This document shows, piece after piece, positions 1 to 8,415 of a stretch of DNA of 45,161 bases; the first letter of the stretch is position 1, and each line of letters opens with the position of its first letter. Position numbers and translations under genes: made by a program. The stretch comes from Comamonadaceae bacterium (GTDB lineage: Bacteria > Pseudomonadota > Gammaproteobacteria > Burkholderiales > Burkholderiaceae_C). The notes under the pieces were generated by a model. It was not told the DNA's origin. It searched no databases and worked only from the letters and a program-made list of their open reading frames with translations. The stretch spans positions 1 to 45,161 of the forward strand of contig CANFLU010000024.1 of the NCBI GenBank assembly GCA_947447975.1, written 5' to 3'.

Positions 1-2
1 GT

Positions 3-281
3 AATGATGACCAACTGTATTTATCCAGTGCGGATTGGATGAACCGCAATATGGTTCGCCGCATCGAGCTGGCTTGGCCGGTGACCGATGGCGTGCAAAG
101 GCAGCGGCTGATAGACGAATGCTTGTTGGCCTATTTGCACGACAGCCAGGATGCTTGGGATATGCAGCCCGATGGTAGCTACCGGTCGGCGCGCAGCCCG
201 GGTCAGCGTCAGCGCCATTCGGCGCAAGCGGCACTTATGGCGCGCTACGGCATGCACCGGGCCGCGGAAGGAGTTGCATGA
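3..281 (+). CDS. ppk1: Polyphosphate kinase, C-terminal fragment (runs off left edge)
   Basis: The last 92 residues of a type 1 polyphosphate kinase are present; the start lies outside the window. PPK1 transfers the gamma-phosphate of ATP onto a growing polyphosphate chain through an autophosphorylated histidine, which is in the missing part. The visible end begins with the segment LYLSSADWMNRN followed by RRIELAWPV, typical of the extreme C-terminal domain of PPK1, and closes with a polar tail. The stop codon overlaps the next start (ATGA at 278-281), so translation of sixA is probably coupled to it. Exopolyphosphatase and the phosphate uptake operon follow, which fits the assignment. Identification is by recalled family sequence and context. 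Confidence 0.88.
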   Translation, partial: NDDQLYLSSADWMNRNMVRRIELAWPVTDGVQRQRLIDECLLAYLHDSQDAWDMQPDGSYRSARSPGQRQRHSAQAALMARYGMHRAAEGVA

Positions 282-748
282 GTACCATGGACCTGGTGTT
301 TTGGCGCCATGCGGAGGCCATCGACCTGGAACTGGTCGGTGACGATATGCTCAGGACGCTGAGCCCACGCGGTGAAAAGCAGGCGCAGCGGATGGCGGCC
401 TGGCTCGATCGCCAATTGCCGGCCGGCACCAAGGTGTACAGCAGTCCCGCGTTGCGTGCCGAGCATACGGCCAAGGCCTTGGATCGCAAGTACAAGGTCA
501 GTGCGGCGCTGGCCCCGCTGGCGGGTGTGGAAGATCTCTTACAGCTGGTGCATTGGCCCCATGCCAGCACCTGCGTATTGGTAGTAGGGCATCAACCCAC
601 CATCGGCCAAGCCATCGCCCAGTTGCTGGCCATGCCTGGGCAGACTTGCATCGTCAAAAAAGGGGCAGTGTGGTGGCTGCGTTACCGCGAGCGCCATGGC
701 GAGGTAGAAACCACGGTGCTTAGCGTACAGTCGCCCGACTTACTTTGA
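278..748 (+). CDS. sixA: SixA-type phosphohistidine phosphatase (histidine phosphatase superfamily)
   Basis: A 156-residue protein of the histidine phosphatase (phosphoglycerate-mutase-like) fold. The N-terminal catalytic motif is RHAEA (Arg10, His11), where this family forms a phosphohistidine intermediate. A second conserved histidine sits in VVGHQPTIG near residues 103-111. The length matches SixA proteins, which remove phosphate from histidine residues of signalling proteins. The start is fixed by the ATGA overlap with the ppk stop, with a purine-rich GGAAGGAG stretch just upstream. It converges on ppx with only 25 bases between the stops. The substrate is unknown; the neighbourhood suggests a role linked to polyphosphate metabolism, but that is inference. 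Confidence 0.85.
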   Translation: MSTMDLVFWRHAEAIDLELVGDDMLRTLSPRGEKQAQRMAAWLDRQLPAGTKVYSSPALRAEHTAKALDRKYKVSAALAPLAGVEDLLQLVHWPHASTCVLVVGHQPTIGQAIAQLLAMPGQTCIVKKGAVWWLRYRERHGEVETTVLSVQSPDLL

Positions 749-773
749 CGGTCGCGCCCGCTTGCGTGCCGGT

Positions 774-2273
774 TTAATTATCCAAGAACTCCATCGGCCA
801 GCCCGTCTTTTGCCAAGCCAGGGCTTCTTCACGCAGCAGGTAGGCTGACTGTGGAAACTCCGCGGCCCAGCCCGGGTCGCAGCGCACTTTAACCACCCCT
901 TTGCTATGCGAGATCCGTACGCAGTCCGGGCGCGGGTCACGCCGGGCATGGCACAAGATCACCGCTATGCGCAGCGCCATTAATTGGGCGCGTAAGTCGT
1001 CCAATGCCAAGTCCGCTTCGATTTTGCGCAATTTCCCGCGATGGCCCAGTACCAATAGGCTCAGGCGCTGCAACTCGTCCAGCGAGAAGCCCATAGCATC
1101 GGCGTTTTGCAAAATATAGGCCCCGTGCTTGTGGTAGTCACTGTGCGAAATATGACTGCCAATCTCATGCAACTCAGCGGCCCAGCGCAGCTTGCGCACG
1201 CTACGGTTGGATTCATCGGAGGGGTCTGGCGCCTGCTCGCCCCCAATTTGCGCGAGCAGGCGTGTGGCCCATTTGCCGACGCGGTTGCCATGTGCGCGAT
1301 CTACGTTGAATTTATTGGCCAGGCGTTCGACCGTTTTGTGGCGCAAGTCGCTGGTACTCTCGCGCGAACCCTGCATCTGACACAAAAGGCCATGGCGCAA
1401 TCCGCCGGACGTGGGGCTGAGGCTTTCAATGCCCAGCAAATTAAAAAGGGCACGGGTGACGGCTAAACCGCCGGCGATGATGGGTTTGCGGTCTTCGCGC
1501 AATCCCGGTATTTTGCTGCCCTCGGCCTGGCCGGTTTCGATCAGTACTTCCTTGAGCCAATCTAGGCCTTCCGAAGTCACCACACCATCTGTCCAGCCAC
1601 CGGCCGCTAAGGCCTCGCTCACCGCGCTCACGGTACCCGCTGAGCCATAGGCAATGTCCCAATTACCGGGGTGGTAGGCCTGCAATGCGCCGTCCAGCAC
1701 GGCCTTGGCTGCGATTTCGGCTGTTTCAAAGGATTTGCGCCGCCACACGCCATCGGGAAAATAGCGGGTGGACCAGGCAATGCTGCCGACGCGAAAGGAC
1801 TCCATCACCCGGGGCTGTTGGTTCTGGCCCAATATCAACTCGGTAGATCGCCCACCTATATCCACCACCAAGCGCCGCTCGTCCGAGGGGGGCAGCAGGT
1901 GCGACACCCCTTTGTAAATAAGCCGGGCCTCTTCTCGACCTGAGATGACATCGATGGGGAAGCCCAATACTTTGATGGCACGGTTTAGAAATACGTCGCG
2001 GTTGCGCGCTTCGCGCAGGGTTTGCGTGGCCACTGCCCGCACTTGCGGGGCTTTGAATCCGGCCAGGCGTTCACCAAAACGGGCTAAACAATCCCATCCG
2101 CTTTGCATGGCCTGGGCGGTAAGGTTGCGCTCGCTGTCCATGCCTGCGCCTTGGCGCACGGCTTCTTTGACATACTCGGTACGTTCGAATGCACCGTGTG
2201 AAATGACGCCGATTTCTAGTCTGAAACTGTTGGAGCCCAGGTCGATGGCCGCCAGGCGGGTGGGAGATGGCAT
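774..2273 (-). CDS. ppx: Exopolyphosphatase (Ppx/GppA family)
   Basis: A 499-residue Ppx/GppA phosphatase that should release phosphate from the ends of polyphosphate, and possibly hydrolyse pppGpp. The ASKHA-fold motifs are visible: AAIDLGSNSFRLEIG near residues 8-22 (phosphate loop 1) and VVDIGGRSTELILG near residues 130-143 (phosphate loop 2). The C-terminal third has an HD-like helical module (AAELHEIG...HSDYHKHGAYIL), as in full-length Ppx rather than the short forms. I chose the ATG at 2273, giving MPSPTRLAAIDLG, over an in-frame start 45 bases upstream because family members begin about there; no strong ribosome binding site decides it. It is reversed relative to ppk, so synthesis and breakdown of polyphosphate are transcribed separately. 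Confidence 0.9.
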   Translation of the reverse strand: MPSPTRLAAIDLGSNSFRLEIGVISHGAFERTEYVKEAVRQGAGMDSERNLTAQAMQSGWDCLARFGERLAGFKAPQVRAVATQTLREARNRDVFLNRAIKVLGFPIDVISGREEARLIYKGVSHLLPPSDERRLVVDIGGRSTELILGQNQQPRVMESFRVGSIAWSTRYFPDGVWRRKSFETAEIAAKAVLDGALQAYHPGNWDIAYGSAGTVSAVSEALAAGGWTDGVVTSEGLDWLKEVLIETGQAEGSKIPGLREDRKPIIAGGLAVTRALFNLLGIESLSPTSGGLRHGLLCQMQGSRESTSDLRHKTVERLANKFNVDRAHGNRVGKWATRLLAQIGGEQAPDPSDESNRSVRKLRWAAELHEIGSHISHSDYHKHGAYILQNADAMGFSLDELQRLSLLVLGHRGKLRKIEADLALDDLRAQLMALRIAVILCHARRDPRPDCVRISHSKGVVKVRCDPGWAAEFPQSAYLLREEALAWQKTGWPMEFLDN

Positions 2274-2341
2274 GAAAAAAGAACGTGAAAGGGCGAAACC
2301 TTCAGAGGATAGCACCACAGGGATGGCTTGCGGTCGCGGTC

Positions 2342-2377
2342 GCTCAGCGCTTGGCGCAAAGCACGCAATCGCTGAGC
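2342..2377. repeat. Inverted repeat in the gap between the FAS1 gene and ppx
   Basis: Perfect 8-base arms GCTCAGCG (2342-2349) and CGCTGAGC (2370-2377) are separated by 20 bases. The repeat lies in the 187-base gap 2274-2460, about 70 bases upstream of the ppx start. It could be an operator or a leader hairpin. No Pho box and no other gene is visible in this gap. Confidence 0.4.
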
Positions 2378-2426
2378 CCCGTCGCTTTCACAAATAGAAA
2401 GAGACATTTGGGCGATTTCGCAAAGG

Positions 2427-2447
2427 GGGTGGCCGATGCGGCCACCC
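2427..2447 (-). terminator. Terminator-like hairpin after the FAS1 lipoprotein gene
   Basis: A 9-base-pair GC-rich stem, GGGTGGCCG / CGGCCACCC, with a three-base loop begins about 13 bases past the FAS1 stop codon (reverse strand). Only a weak T-run (CCTTT) follows on that strand, so it may be an imperfect intrinsic terminator. It would separate this gene from ppx downstream. Confidence 0.5.
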
Positions 2448-2460
2448 GCCTAGCATTGCC

Positions 2461-2961
2461 TTATTTCTTGGGTGGTGTCATCACCGTGTCAACGATGTGG
2501 ATCACGCCGTTGCTGGCCATCACATCACCTTTAACCACCATTGCGTTTTCCACGGTCACAAAATCACCGGCTTTAGAAAGTGCCAGCGGGTCGCCGTTCA
2601 CGGCTTTGACAGTGCTGTTCTTCACATCCTTGGCTACCAGAGCGCCGGGCACGGCGTGGTAGGTCAACAAATCTTTGAGTTTGTCAGGGTGTTTGCCCAA
2701 GTCTTCTAGCGTGCCGGCTTTCAAGGCTTTGAACGCCGCGTCGCTGGGTGCGAACACGGTAAAGGGGCCTGGGCCTTGCAGAGTTTCGGTCAGACCGGAG
2801 GCCTTGACCAGTCCGCTCAGGGTGCTCAATTCGGGCGTCTTGGCAATGGTCTCAGCCAAGCTAACAGGTTTTTGCAGGCTGGCGCAGGCGCTGACCAAGG
2901 CGATGCTGGTCAAAGCGAGGGTCAGGCGGCGCGTGAGGCGCAAAGCGTTGGGGTATTGCAT
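2461..2961 (-). CDS. FAS1 (fasciclin) domain lipoprotein, probable Pho regulon member
   Basis: A 166-residue protein. Residues 1-25 form a signal peptide (basic n-region LRLTRR, hydrophobic core) ending in a lipobox VSAC, so Cys26 should be lipidated and the protein membrane-anchored, probably in the outer membrane. The rest is one FAS1 domain: H1 motif TVFAPSDAAFKAL and the closing H2-like ASNGVIHIVDTVM. FAS1 domains are small adhesive or ligand-binding folds; no enzymatic role is known for bacterial ones of this type. The start at 2961 is preceded by GGAG (2969-2972) with 7-base spacing. A Pho box with a well-placed -10 lies directly upstream, back to back with the one for pstS, so expression under phosphate limitation is expected. 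The function is not known. Confidence 0.88.
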   Translation of the reverse strand: MQYPNALRLTRRLTLALTSIALVSACASLQKPVSLAETIAKTPELSTLSGLVKASGLTETLQGPGPFTVFAPSDAAFKALKAGTLEDLGKHPDKLKDLLTYHAVPGALVAKDVKNSTVKAVNGDPLALSKAGDFVTVENAMVVKGDVMASNGVIHIVDTVMTPPKK

Positions 2962-2987
2962 AGTCGATCTCCGGTTATAAAACCCGC

Positions 2988-3021
2988 AGGATAAGAATAT
3001 AAAATGACAAAATTGTGACAA
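2988..3021 (-). promoter_or_regulatory. Pho box and -10 for the FAS1 lipoprotein gene
   Basis: On the reverse strand TTGTCAC-AATT-TTGTCAT (3021 to 3004) matches the PhoB box layout of two 7-base repeats with a 4-base spacer. Exactly 10 bases further is TATCCT (2993-2988), a plausible -10 in the position expected for PhoB-activated promoters, where the box replaces the -35. Transcription would begin about 20 bases before the start codon at 2961. A further half-site, CTGTCAT, lies at 3035-3029 but is not in the 11-base register. Confidence 0.72.
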
Positions 3022-3076
3022 TGAAGAGATGACAGTGTCTGATAAAAAGTCCTTTTCTCAGGAAATTTTCTGCAGA

Positions 3077-3110
3077 TTGTCATTTTTTTGTCACAATGGA
3101 TGCGTAGAGT
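3077..3110 (+). promoter_or_regulatory. Pho box and -10 for the pst-pho operon
   Basis: TTGTCAT-TTTT-TTGTCAC (3077-3094) has the 7-4-7 layout of a PhoB binding site. TAGAGT (3105-3110) follows after exactly 10 bases as a candidate -10. The predicted transcript starts roughly 28 bases before the pstS ATG at 3145. The spacing is identical to the divergent box at 3004-3021; the two boxes are 55 bases apart. Confidence 0.8.
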
Positions 3111-3144
3111 GCTTGGTATCCCCAATCCACTGAAAAGGTGTTCC

Positions 3145-4185
3145 ATGCAGATCGTTTACTCCCGCTCCCTTCTTGCGCTGGCCTCGGCTTGCGCTTTTGC
3201 CGTTACGGGCGCTCATGCCCAAGAAATTACCGGCGCTGGTGCCACATTCCCAGCGCCTTTGTACGCCAAGTGGGCTTCTGAGTACAACAAGTCGACCGGC
3301 GTGAAGGTTAATTACCAGTCTATCGGTTCGGGCGGCGGCATCAAGCAGATCGATTCCAAGACGGTCGATTTCGGTGCCTCTGACATGCCGTTGACCGACG
3401 AGGTATTGAAAACCAAAGGGCAGGTGCAGTTTCCTACCGTCATCGGTGGCGTGGTGCCGATTTTGAACGTCACCGGTATTGCACCGGGACAACTGAAGAT
3501 GACCGGCCAGTTGCTGGGTGACATCTATTTGGGCAAGGTAAGCCGCTGGAATGACCCTGCGATCAAGGCCATCAACCCTGGTGTGAATTTGCCCGATACC
3601 GCAATTGCCCAGGTACGTCGTGCGGACGGCTCGGGAACCACGTTTGTGTTTACCAACTACCTGAGCAAGGTAAGTCCCGATTGGAAAGCCAAAGTGGGCG
3701 AGGGCACTGCAGTGAACTGGCCCGTCGGTGCTGGCGGTAAAGGCAATGAGGGTGTTGCTGCCTTTGTGGCCCGCCTGCCCAATTCCATCGGGTACGTGGA
3801 GTATTCGTATGTCAAGCAGAACAAGCTGACCTATGCCTTGGTGCAAAACTCGGCGGGTAACTTTGTCAAGCCAGAAGACGATACTTTCAAAGCCGCAGCG
3901 GCAGGCGCAGATTGGGCCAAGTCCTTCTACCAAATCTTGACCAACCAGCCTGGAAAAGACGCTTGGCCTATCACCAGCGCAACCTTCATCTTGATGCACA
4001 CCAAGCAAGACAAACCGGCTAACGGCACCGAGACCCTGAAGTTCTTCAACTGGGCTTACGCCAATGGCGAAAAAGCTGCGGCCGATCTCGATTACGTGCC
4101 CATGCCAGCAGCAGCGGTTGCGGCGATTCAAAAGTCCTGGAGCGAAATCAAAGACGCTTCTGGAAAAGCCATTCCCTTCAAGTAA
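3145..4185 (+). CDS. pstS: Periplasmic phosphate-binding protein PstS
   Basis: A 346-residue high-affinity phosphate-binding protein that delivers phosphate to the PstCAB transporter. A Sec signal peptide ends in AHA (residues 23-25), so the mature protein starts at Gln26. Hallmarks follow: [16 protein letters not shown] at the mature N-terminus, the glycine-rich [10 protein letters not shown], and the phosphate-contact segment [16 protein letters not shown]. The start at 3145 is preceded by AAGGTG and gives a normal signal peptide, whereas the longer in-frame start at 3088 would run through the Pho box and promoter. It is the first gene of the operon. A hairpin (4221-4245) separates it from pstC, which may keep pstS mRNA more abundant than the rest. 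Confidence 0.97.
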   Translation: MQIVYSRSLLALASACAFAVTGAHAQEITGAGATFPAPLYAKWASEYNKSTGVKVNYQSIGSGGGIKQIDSKTVDFGASDMPLTDEVLKTKGQVQFPTVIGGVVPILNVTGIAPGQLKMTGQLLGDIYLGKVSRWNDPAIKAINPGVNLPDTAIAQVRRADGSGTTFVFTNYLSKVSPDWKAKVGEGTAVNWPVGAGGKGNEGVAAFVARLPNSIGYVEYSYVKQNKLTYALVQNSAGNFVKPEDDTFKAAAAGADWAKSFYQILTNQPGKDAWPITSATFILMHTKQDKPANGTETLKFFNWAYANGEKAAADLDYVPMPAAAVAAIQKSWSEIKDASGKAIPFK

Positions 4186-4220
4186 GCGCGAGCGGCGCTA
4201 TGCCAGTTTCCGGTTGGGGC

Positions 4221-4245
4221 GCAAAGATGGTTTCCCCATCGTTGC
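4221..4245 (+). promoter_or_regulatory. Hairpin between pstS and pstC
   Basis: A ten-base stem with one mismatch, GCAAAGATGG / CCATCGTTGC, closes on a five-base loop in the 99-base gap after pstS. No T-run follows, so it is more likely an mRNA-stabilising or processing structure than a terminator. Solute-binding protein genes often have such a hairpin just downstream, which fits the expected excess of PstS over the membrane subunits. Confidence 0.4.
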
Positions 4246-4284
4246 AGCCCGGCCGGAAGCACATCCTCTCTAGCTAGGCGATTC

Positions 4285-5250
4285 ATGAAAACATCATTGG
4301 CTCCTAAGCGAGCACGCAGCGGACCGCTGGTAGACCAGGTATTTGGTATTTTGGCCAAGTCAGCCGCGTTGTTGACCTTGGCGCTTTTGGCGGCCATTCT
4401 TTTGTCCCTGACCATCAGCGCCTGGCCCGCCATCCATAAATATGGTTTGACATTTTTGACCCGTACTGTATGGGATCCGGTACAGGAAGACTTTGGCGGG
4501 CTGGTGATGATTTACGGAACCATTGCCACCTCGCTGATCGCATTATTGATTGCTGTACCGGTCAGCTTCGGCATTGCGCTATTTCTGACGGAGTTGTCAC
4601 CGTCGTGGTTAAAAAGACCATTAGGTACGGCCGTGGAACTTTTGGCTGCGGTTCCTTCGATTGTGTACGGCATGTGGGGATTGCTGGTTTTCGGGCCGGT
4701 GCTCGCGACGTATGTGCAGATGCCCTTGCAGAGCGCGTTTGCAGGGGTGCCATTCCTGGGCGCATTCGTATCCGGACCGCCGGTGGGAATTGGTATTCTG
4801 TCGGCGGGAATAATCTTGGCCATCATGGTCATTCCCTTTATCTCCGCAGTGATGCGTGATGTTTTTGAAGTGACCCCCCCGATGCTCAAAGAGTCTGCCT
4901 ACGGTCTTGGTGCCACGACCTGGGAAGTAGTGTCTCGGGTGGTGCTGCCCTACACGAAAACTGGGGTGATCGGTGGCATTATGTTGGGTCTGGGACGCGC
5001 CATTGGCGAAACCATGGCAGTGACTTTTGTGATCGGTAACTTCAATCAGCTCGATTCGCTCAGCCTGTTTCAAGCCGCTAACAGTATCACGTCGGCCTTG
5101 GCTAACGAGTTCGCCGAGGCGGGTGAAGGCCTGCACCAAGCGGCATTGATGTACCTTGGCCTCGTTTTGTTTTTCATCACCTTTGTGATTTTGTCCTTGT
5201 CCAAGGTGTTGCTGGCACAGTTGCGTAAAGGCGAGGGCACCAAAACATGA
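4285..5250 (+). CDS. pstC: Phosphate ABC transporter permease PstC
   Basis: A 321-residue inner-membrane permease. Six or so hydrophobic segments are visible, starting with [22 protein letters not shown] near residues 30-50. The ABC permease coupling region appears as [20 protein letters not shown] and the following [12 protein letters not shown], which contacts PstB. The N-terminal part carries the PstC-type segment [16 protein letters not shown]. It forms a heterodimer with PstA. The stop overlaps the pstA start (ATGA at 5247-5250). The ATG at 4285 has no strong ribosome binding site, so the start is slightly uncertain. Confidence 0.95.
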   Translation: MKTSLAPKRARSGPLVDQVFGILAKSAALLTLALLAAILLSLTISAWPAIHKYGLTFLTRTVWDPVQEDFGGLVMIYGTIATSLIALLIAVPVSFGIALFLTELSPSWLKRPLGTAVELLAAVPSIVYGMWGLLVFGPVLATYVQMPLQSAFAGVPFLGAFVSGPPVGIGILSAGIILAIMVIPFISAVMRDVFEVTPPMLKESAYGLGATTWEVVSRVVLPYTKTGVIGGIMLGLGRAIGETMAVTFVIGNFNQLDSLSLFQAANSITSALANEFAEAGEGLHQAALMYLGLVLFFITFVILSLSKVLLAQLRKGEGTKT

Positions 5251-6110
5251 GTACTACTGCATTAATCGCCACACGCCAAGCGCGCTTTGCCAGCCGCAAG
5301 CGGGTCAATATGGTGGCTATTGCCTTGGCGATGGGGGCGATGGCGTTTGGGCTGTTCTGGCTATTTTGGATTCTGTTTGAGACAGTGCGGTTGGGGATAG
5401 ATGGCCTGACCTTTGCGACACTGACGCAAATGACGCCACCACCCAATGAAGACGGTGGCCTCGCCAATGCCATTTACGGTTCTTTCCTGATGGTGACCTT
5501 GGCGACTTTGGTGGGTGCACCGATCGGCATCATGGCCGGCATCTACCTTGCGGAGTTTGACTCCAAAGGCTGGCTTGCTGAAACGACGCGGTTTGTCAAT
5601 GATATTTTGCTTTCCGCGCCATCGATCGTCATCGGCCTGTTTGTCTATTCGGTGGTCGTATCGCGCTTTAAGTCGTTCTCAGGCTATGCCGGTGTAGTCG
5701 CCTTGGCGCTGATTGTGATACCCGTAGTCATACGCACCACTGAAGACATGTTGCGTTTGGTGCCCGCGGGCTTGCGCGAGGCAGCGTATGCGCTAGGTGC
5801 ACCCAAGTGGAAAGTGATTGCCAGCATTACTATGAAAGCCGCCCGCGCCGGCGTACTGACGGGTATTTTGCTGGCTGTAGCGCGTATTGCCGGTGAAACA
5901 GCGCCACTATTGTTTACTGCTTTAAGCAATCAATTTTGGACTTCGAGTTTGAGCGAACCGATGGCCAGCCTGCCGGTCACTATTTTCAAGTTCGCGATGA
6001 GTCCCTATGAGAACTGGCAAAAACTTGCATGGGCCGGCGTGTTCCTCATCACATTGGCGGTGCTTGGACTCAACATCGTGGCGCGTGTGTTGACGCGCCA
6101 AAAATCCTGA
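5247..6110 (+). CDS. pstA: Phosphate ABC transporter permease PstA
   Basis: A 287-residue inner-membrane permease, partner of PstC. Hydrophobic segments begin at [23 protein letters not shown]. The PstA-type segment [17 protein letters not shown] follows, and the coupling helix region is [16 protein letters not shown] with [17 protein letters not shown] downstream. It is translationally coupled to pstC through a four-base overlap and precedes pstB by 22 bases. Nothing is unusual in length or motif content. Confidence 0.95.
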   Translation: MSTTALIATRQARFASRKRVNMVAIALAMGAMAFGLFWLFWILFETVRLGIDGLTFATLTQMTPPPNEDGGLANAIYGSFLMVTLATLVGAPIGIMAGIYLAEFDSKGWLAETTRFVNDILLSAPSIVIGLFVYSVVVSRFKSFSGYAGVVALALIVIPVVIRTTEDMLRLVPAGLREAAYALGAPKWKVIASITMKAARAGVLTGILLAVARIAGETAPLLFTALSNQFWTSSLSEPMASLPVTIFKFAMSPYENWQKLAWAGVFLITLAVLGLNIVARVLTRQKS

Positions 6111-6132
6111 ACTTTTTCGGATCACATTCATC

Positions 6133-6912
6133 ATGCTCAAAACAGACAACGGCGTCGCCCGTACCAAAATCGCTATCAAAGACCTGAATTTTTATTACGG
6201 AAAATTCAAGGCGCTCAAGTCCATCAACCTGGATATTCCAGAGGGCAGAGTCACCGCCTTTATCGGTCCTTCGGGATGTGGGAAATCGACGCTATTGCGC
6301 GTCCTCAATCGCATGTTCGAGCTCTACCCTGAGCAGCGCGCCGAGGGCCAAATTTTGCTCGATGGTGAGGACTTGCTCAACAGCAAGGACGACGTGGCGC
6401 TTTTGCGCGCCAAGGTGGGTATGGTGTTTCAAAAGCCAACACCTTTCCCCATGTCTATTTATGACAATGTGGCCTTCGGTGTGAAATTGTTTGAAAACCT
6501 TCATACCAGTGAGATGGAAGAACGCGTGGAATGGGCCTTGCGCAAGTCTGCGCTTTGGACCGAAGTGAAAGACAAATTGCACCAAAGCGGTTCCAGCCTC
6601 TCAGGCGGGCAGCAGCAACGTCTGTGTATCGCGCGCGGTATCGCGATCAAGCCCGAGGTGCTATTGCTCGATGAGCCTTGCTCTGCACTGGACCCGATTT
6701 CGACGGCCAAGGTGGAGGAACTGATCGTGGAGCTGAAGGCGGACTACACCGTCGTGATCGTGACCCACAACATGCAACAGGCTGCGCGCTGCAGCGACTA
6801 CACCGCCTACATGTACCTGGGCGACCTTATCGAGTTTGGTGAAACCGAACAAATGTTTTTCAAACCCAAGCGCAAAGAGACAGAAGACTATATAACTGGT
6901 CGTTTCGGTTAA
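6133..6912 (+). CDS. pstB: Phosphate ABC transporter ATP-binding protein PstB
   Basis: A 259-residue ATPase powering phosphate import. Walker A is GPSGCGKST (residues 45-53), the signature is LSGGQQQR, Walker B is VLLLDEP followed by the family-typical CSALDPIS, and the switch histidine is in [10 protein letters not shown]. The C-terminal [17 protein letters not shown] is the usual PstB ending. Together with PstS, PstC, PstA and PhoU it also takes part in signalling phosphate status to PhoR. Confidence 0.97.
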   Translation: MLKTDNGVARTKIAIKDLNFYYGKFKALKSINLDIPEGRVTAFIGPSGCGKSTLLRVLNRMFELYPEQRAEGQILLDGEDLLNSKDDVALLRAKVGMVFQKPTPFPMSIYDNVAFGVKLFENLHTSEMEERVEWALRKSALWTEVKDKLHQSGSSLSGGQQQRLCIARGIAIKPEVLLLDEPCSALDPISTAKVEELIVELKADYTVVIVTHNMQQAARCSDYTAYMYLGDLIEFGETEQMFFKPKRKETEDYITGRFG

Positions 6913-6968
6913 TCTATTCTTTGTAACTTAGCTACCTTATCCCTTGCTCCAAACTCTGAGGAATTCCC

Positions 6969-7670
6969 ATGCCAGATAAACATCTATCAACCCAATTCGA
7001 TTCGGAATTGACCTCGGTGTCATCGCAGGTCATGGAGATGGGTGGTTTGGTGGAATCACAAATTCTTCGCGCTATTCACGCGCTTTCCCACTTCGATGTT
7101 GAGGCTGCTGACGAGGTCGCAGGCAAAGAATCGCGTGTGAACACCATGGAGATTGAAATCGACCGTGATCTCTCTTCCATTATTGCGCGGCGCCAACCGA
7201 CCGCCCGTGATTTGCGCTTGCTTATTGCCATTTCCAAGACAACGGCCAACTTGGAGCGTGTGGGTGATGAAGCAGCCAAGATCGCCCGCATGGTGCGCTC
7301 CATCATCGAAAGCGGGGCACCGCGTTCCTTGCCCACGCTGGAATTACGCTATGCCGGTGACCTGGCCTCTGGCTTGCTCAACAAGGCGCTCGATGCCTTT
7401 GCCCGGCTGGATGTCAACGCGGCCTTGAGTATTTTGAAAGAAGATGACCAAATTGACAAAGAGTTCGACAGCTTTGTTCGCATACTCATTACCTACATGA
7501 TGGAAGACCCACGTACTATTTCGGCAAGCCTGGATCTATTGTTTCTCGCTAAAGCCATAGAACGCATCGGTGACCACGCAAAAAATATAGCCGAATTTAT
7601 TATTTATATCGTCAAGGGTGAGGACGTACGCCACAGCAGCATGGCCGCGGTGGAGCAGGCCATCCAATGA
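6969..7670 (+). CDS. phoU: Phosphate signalling protein PhoU
   Basis: A 233-residue all-helical protein with the two PhoU repeats, each carrying the acidic metal-binding pattern: LERVGDEAAKIARM in the first half and IERIGDHAKNIAEF in the second. PhoU links the Pst transporter to the PhoR kinase and represses the Pho response when phosphate is plentiful. GAGGAATTCCC precedes the start. The stop overlaps the phoB start (ATGA at 7667-7670), so sensor-pathway genes are read from the same transcript as the transporter. Confidence 0.95.
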   Translation: MPDKHLSTQFDSELTSVSSQVMEMGGLVESQILRAIHALSHFDVEAADEVAGKESRVNTMEIEIDRDLSSIIARRQPTARDLRLLIAISKTTANLERVGDEAAKIARMVRSIIESGAPRSLPTLELRYAGDLASGLLNKALDAFARLDVNAALSILKEDDQIDKEFDSFVRILITYMMEDPRTISASLDLLFLAKAIERIGDHAKNIAEFIIYIVKGEDVRHSSMAAVEQAIQ

Positions 7671-8398
7671 GGAATACCCCCACGGTGCTCTTAGTCGAGG
7701 ATGAGCCTTCGATAGCGGAACTCATCGCGGTAAATTTGCGGCATAACGGTTTTCGACCGATATGGGCTATGGACAGTATCAGTGCGCAGCGCGAAATAGA
7801 CGCGGCCTTGCCGGATCTGATTTTGCTAGATTGGATGTTGCCGGGGGAAAGCGGTCTTTCGCTGGCAAAACGTTGGCGCGGACACGAACGGACCAAAGTG
7901 GTGCCGCTCATTATGCTCACGGCCCGTGGCGATGAGGCAGACCGTGTCGCGGGGCTCGATGCCGGGGCAGACGATTACATCGCCAAACCTTTCTCCACCA
8001 AAGAATTGTTGGCCCGGGTGAGGGCAGTGTTGCGCCGTCGTGCCCCGCAGGTAAAGGATGAAGCCATTTTGATCTCGGGCTTGCGCCTGGATTCAGCTAC
8101 CCACCGCGTGTCGTTCAATGACCAGGCGATCAAACTCGGCCCTACCGAATTCAAACTCTTGCAATACCTGATGGGGCACGCCGAGCGGGTGCACAGCCGC
8201 GGCCAATTGCTCGATAAGGTATGGGGGGACCATGTCTATATCGAGGAGCGCACGGTAGATGTGCATGTCAAGCGTCTGCGGGAAGCCTTGGGCCATGCAG
8301 CCGCGATGGTGGAAACGGTGCGCGGCGCCGGCTATCGCTTGACTGCCAAACCGCTGCTGCAAGCCCAGCCCAGCGACTTGGCGGGCCAGGCCAGCTAA
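7667..8398 (+). CDS. phoB: Phosphate regulon response regulator PhoB
   Basis: A 243-residue OmpR-class regulator. The receiver domain has the acidic pair in VEDEPS, phosphoacceptor Asp55 in LLDWMLPG, Thr85 in MLTARGDEAD and Lys107 in IAKPFS. The C-terminal winged helix carries LGPTEFKLLQYLMGHAERVHSR and the recognition helix VDVHVKRLREAL. When phosphorylated by PhoR it should bind the two Pho boxes found at 3004-3021 and 3077-3094, so the operon is positively autoregulated. It overlaps phoU by four bases. Confidence 0.96.
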   Translation: MRNTPTVLLVEDEPSIAELIAVNLRHNGFRPIWAMDSISAQREIDAALPDLILLDWMLPGESGLSLAKRWRGHERTKVVPLIMLTARGDEADRVAGLDAGADDYIAKPFSTKELLARVRAVLRRRAPQVKDEAILISGLRLDSATHRVSFNDQAIKLGPTEFKLLQYLMGHAERVHSRGQLLDKVWGDHVYIEERTVDVHVKRLREALGHAAAMVETVRGAGYRLTAKPLLQAQPSDLAGQAS

Positions 8399-8415
8399 AT
8401 TCGACTCGCCGCACA

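Noticed and set aside
3091..4131. Long reverse-strand open frame of 346 codons opposite pstS
   Set aside because: It is the antisense shadow of a well-conserved gene, has no recognisable domain, and crosses the Pho-box promoter.
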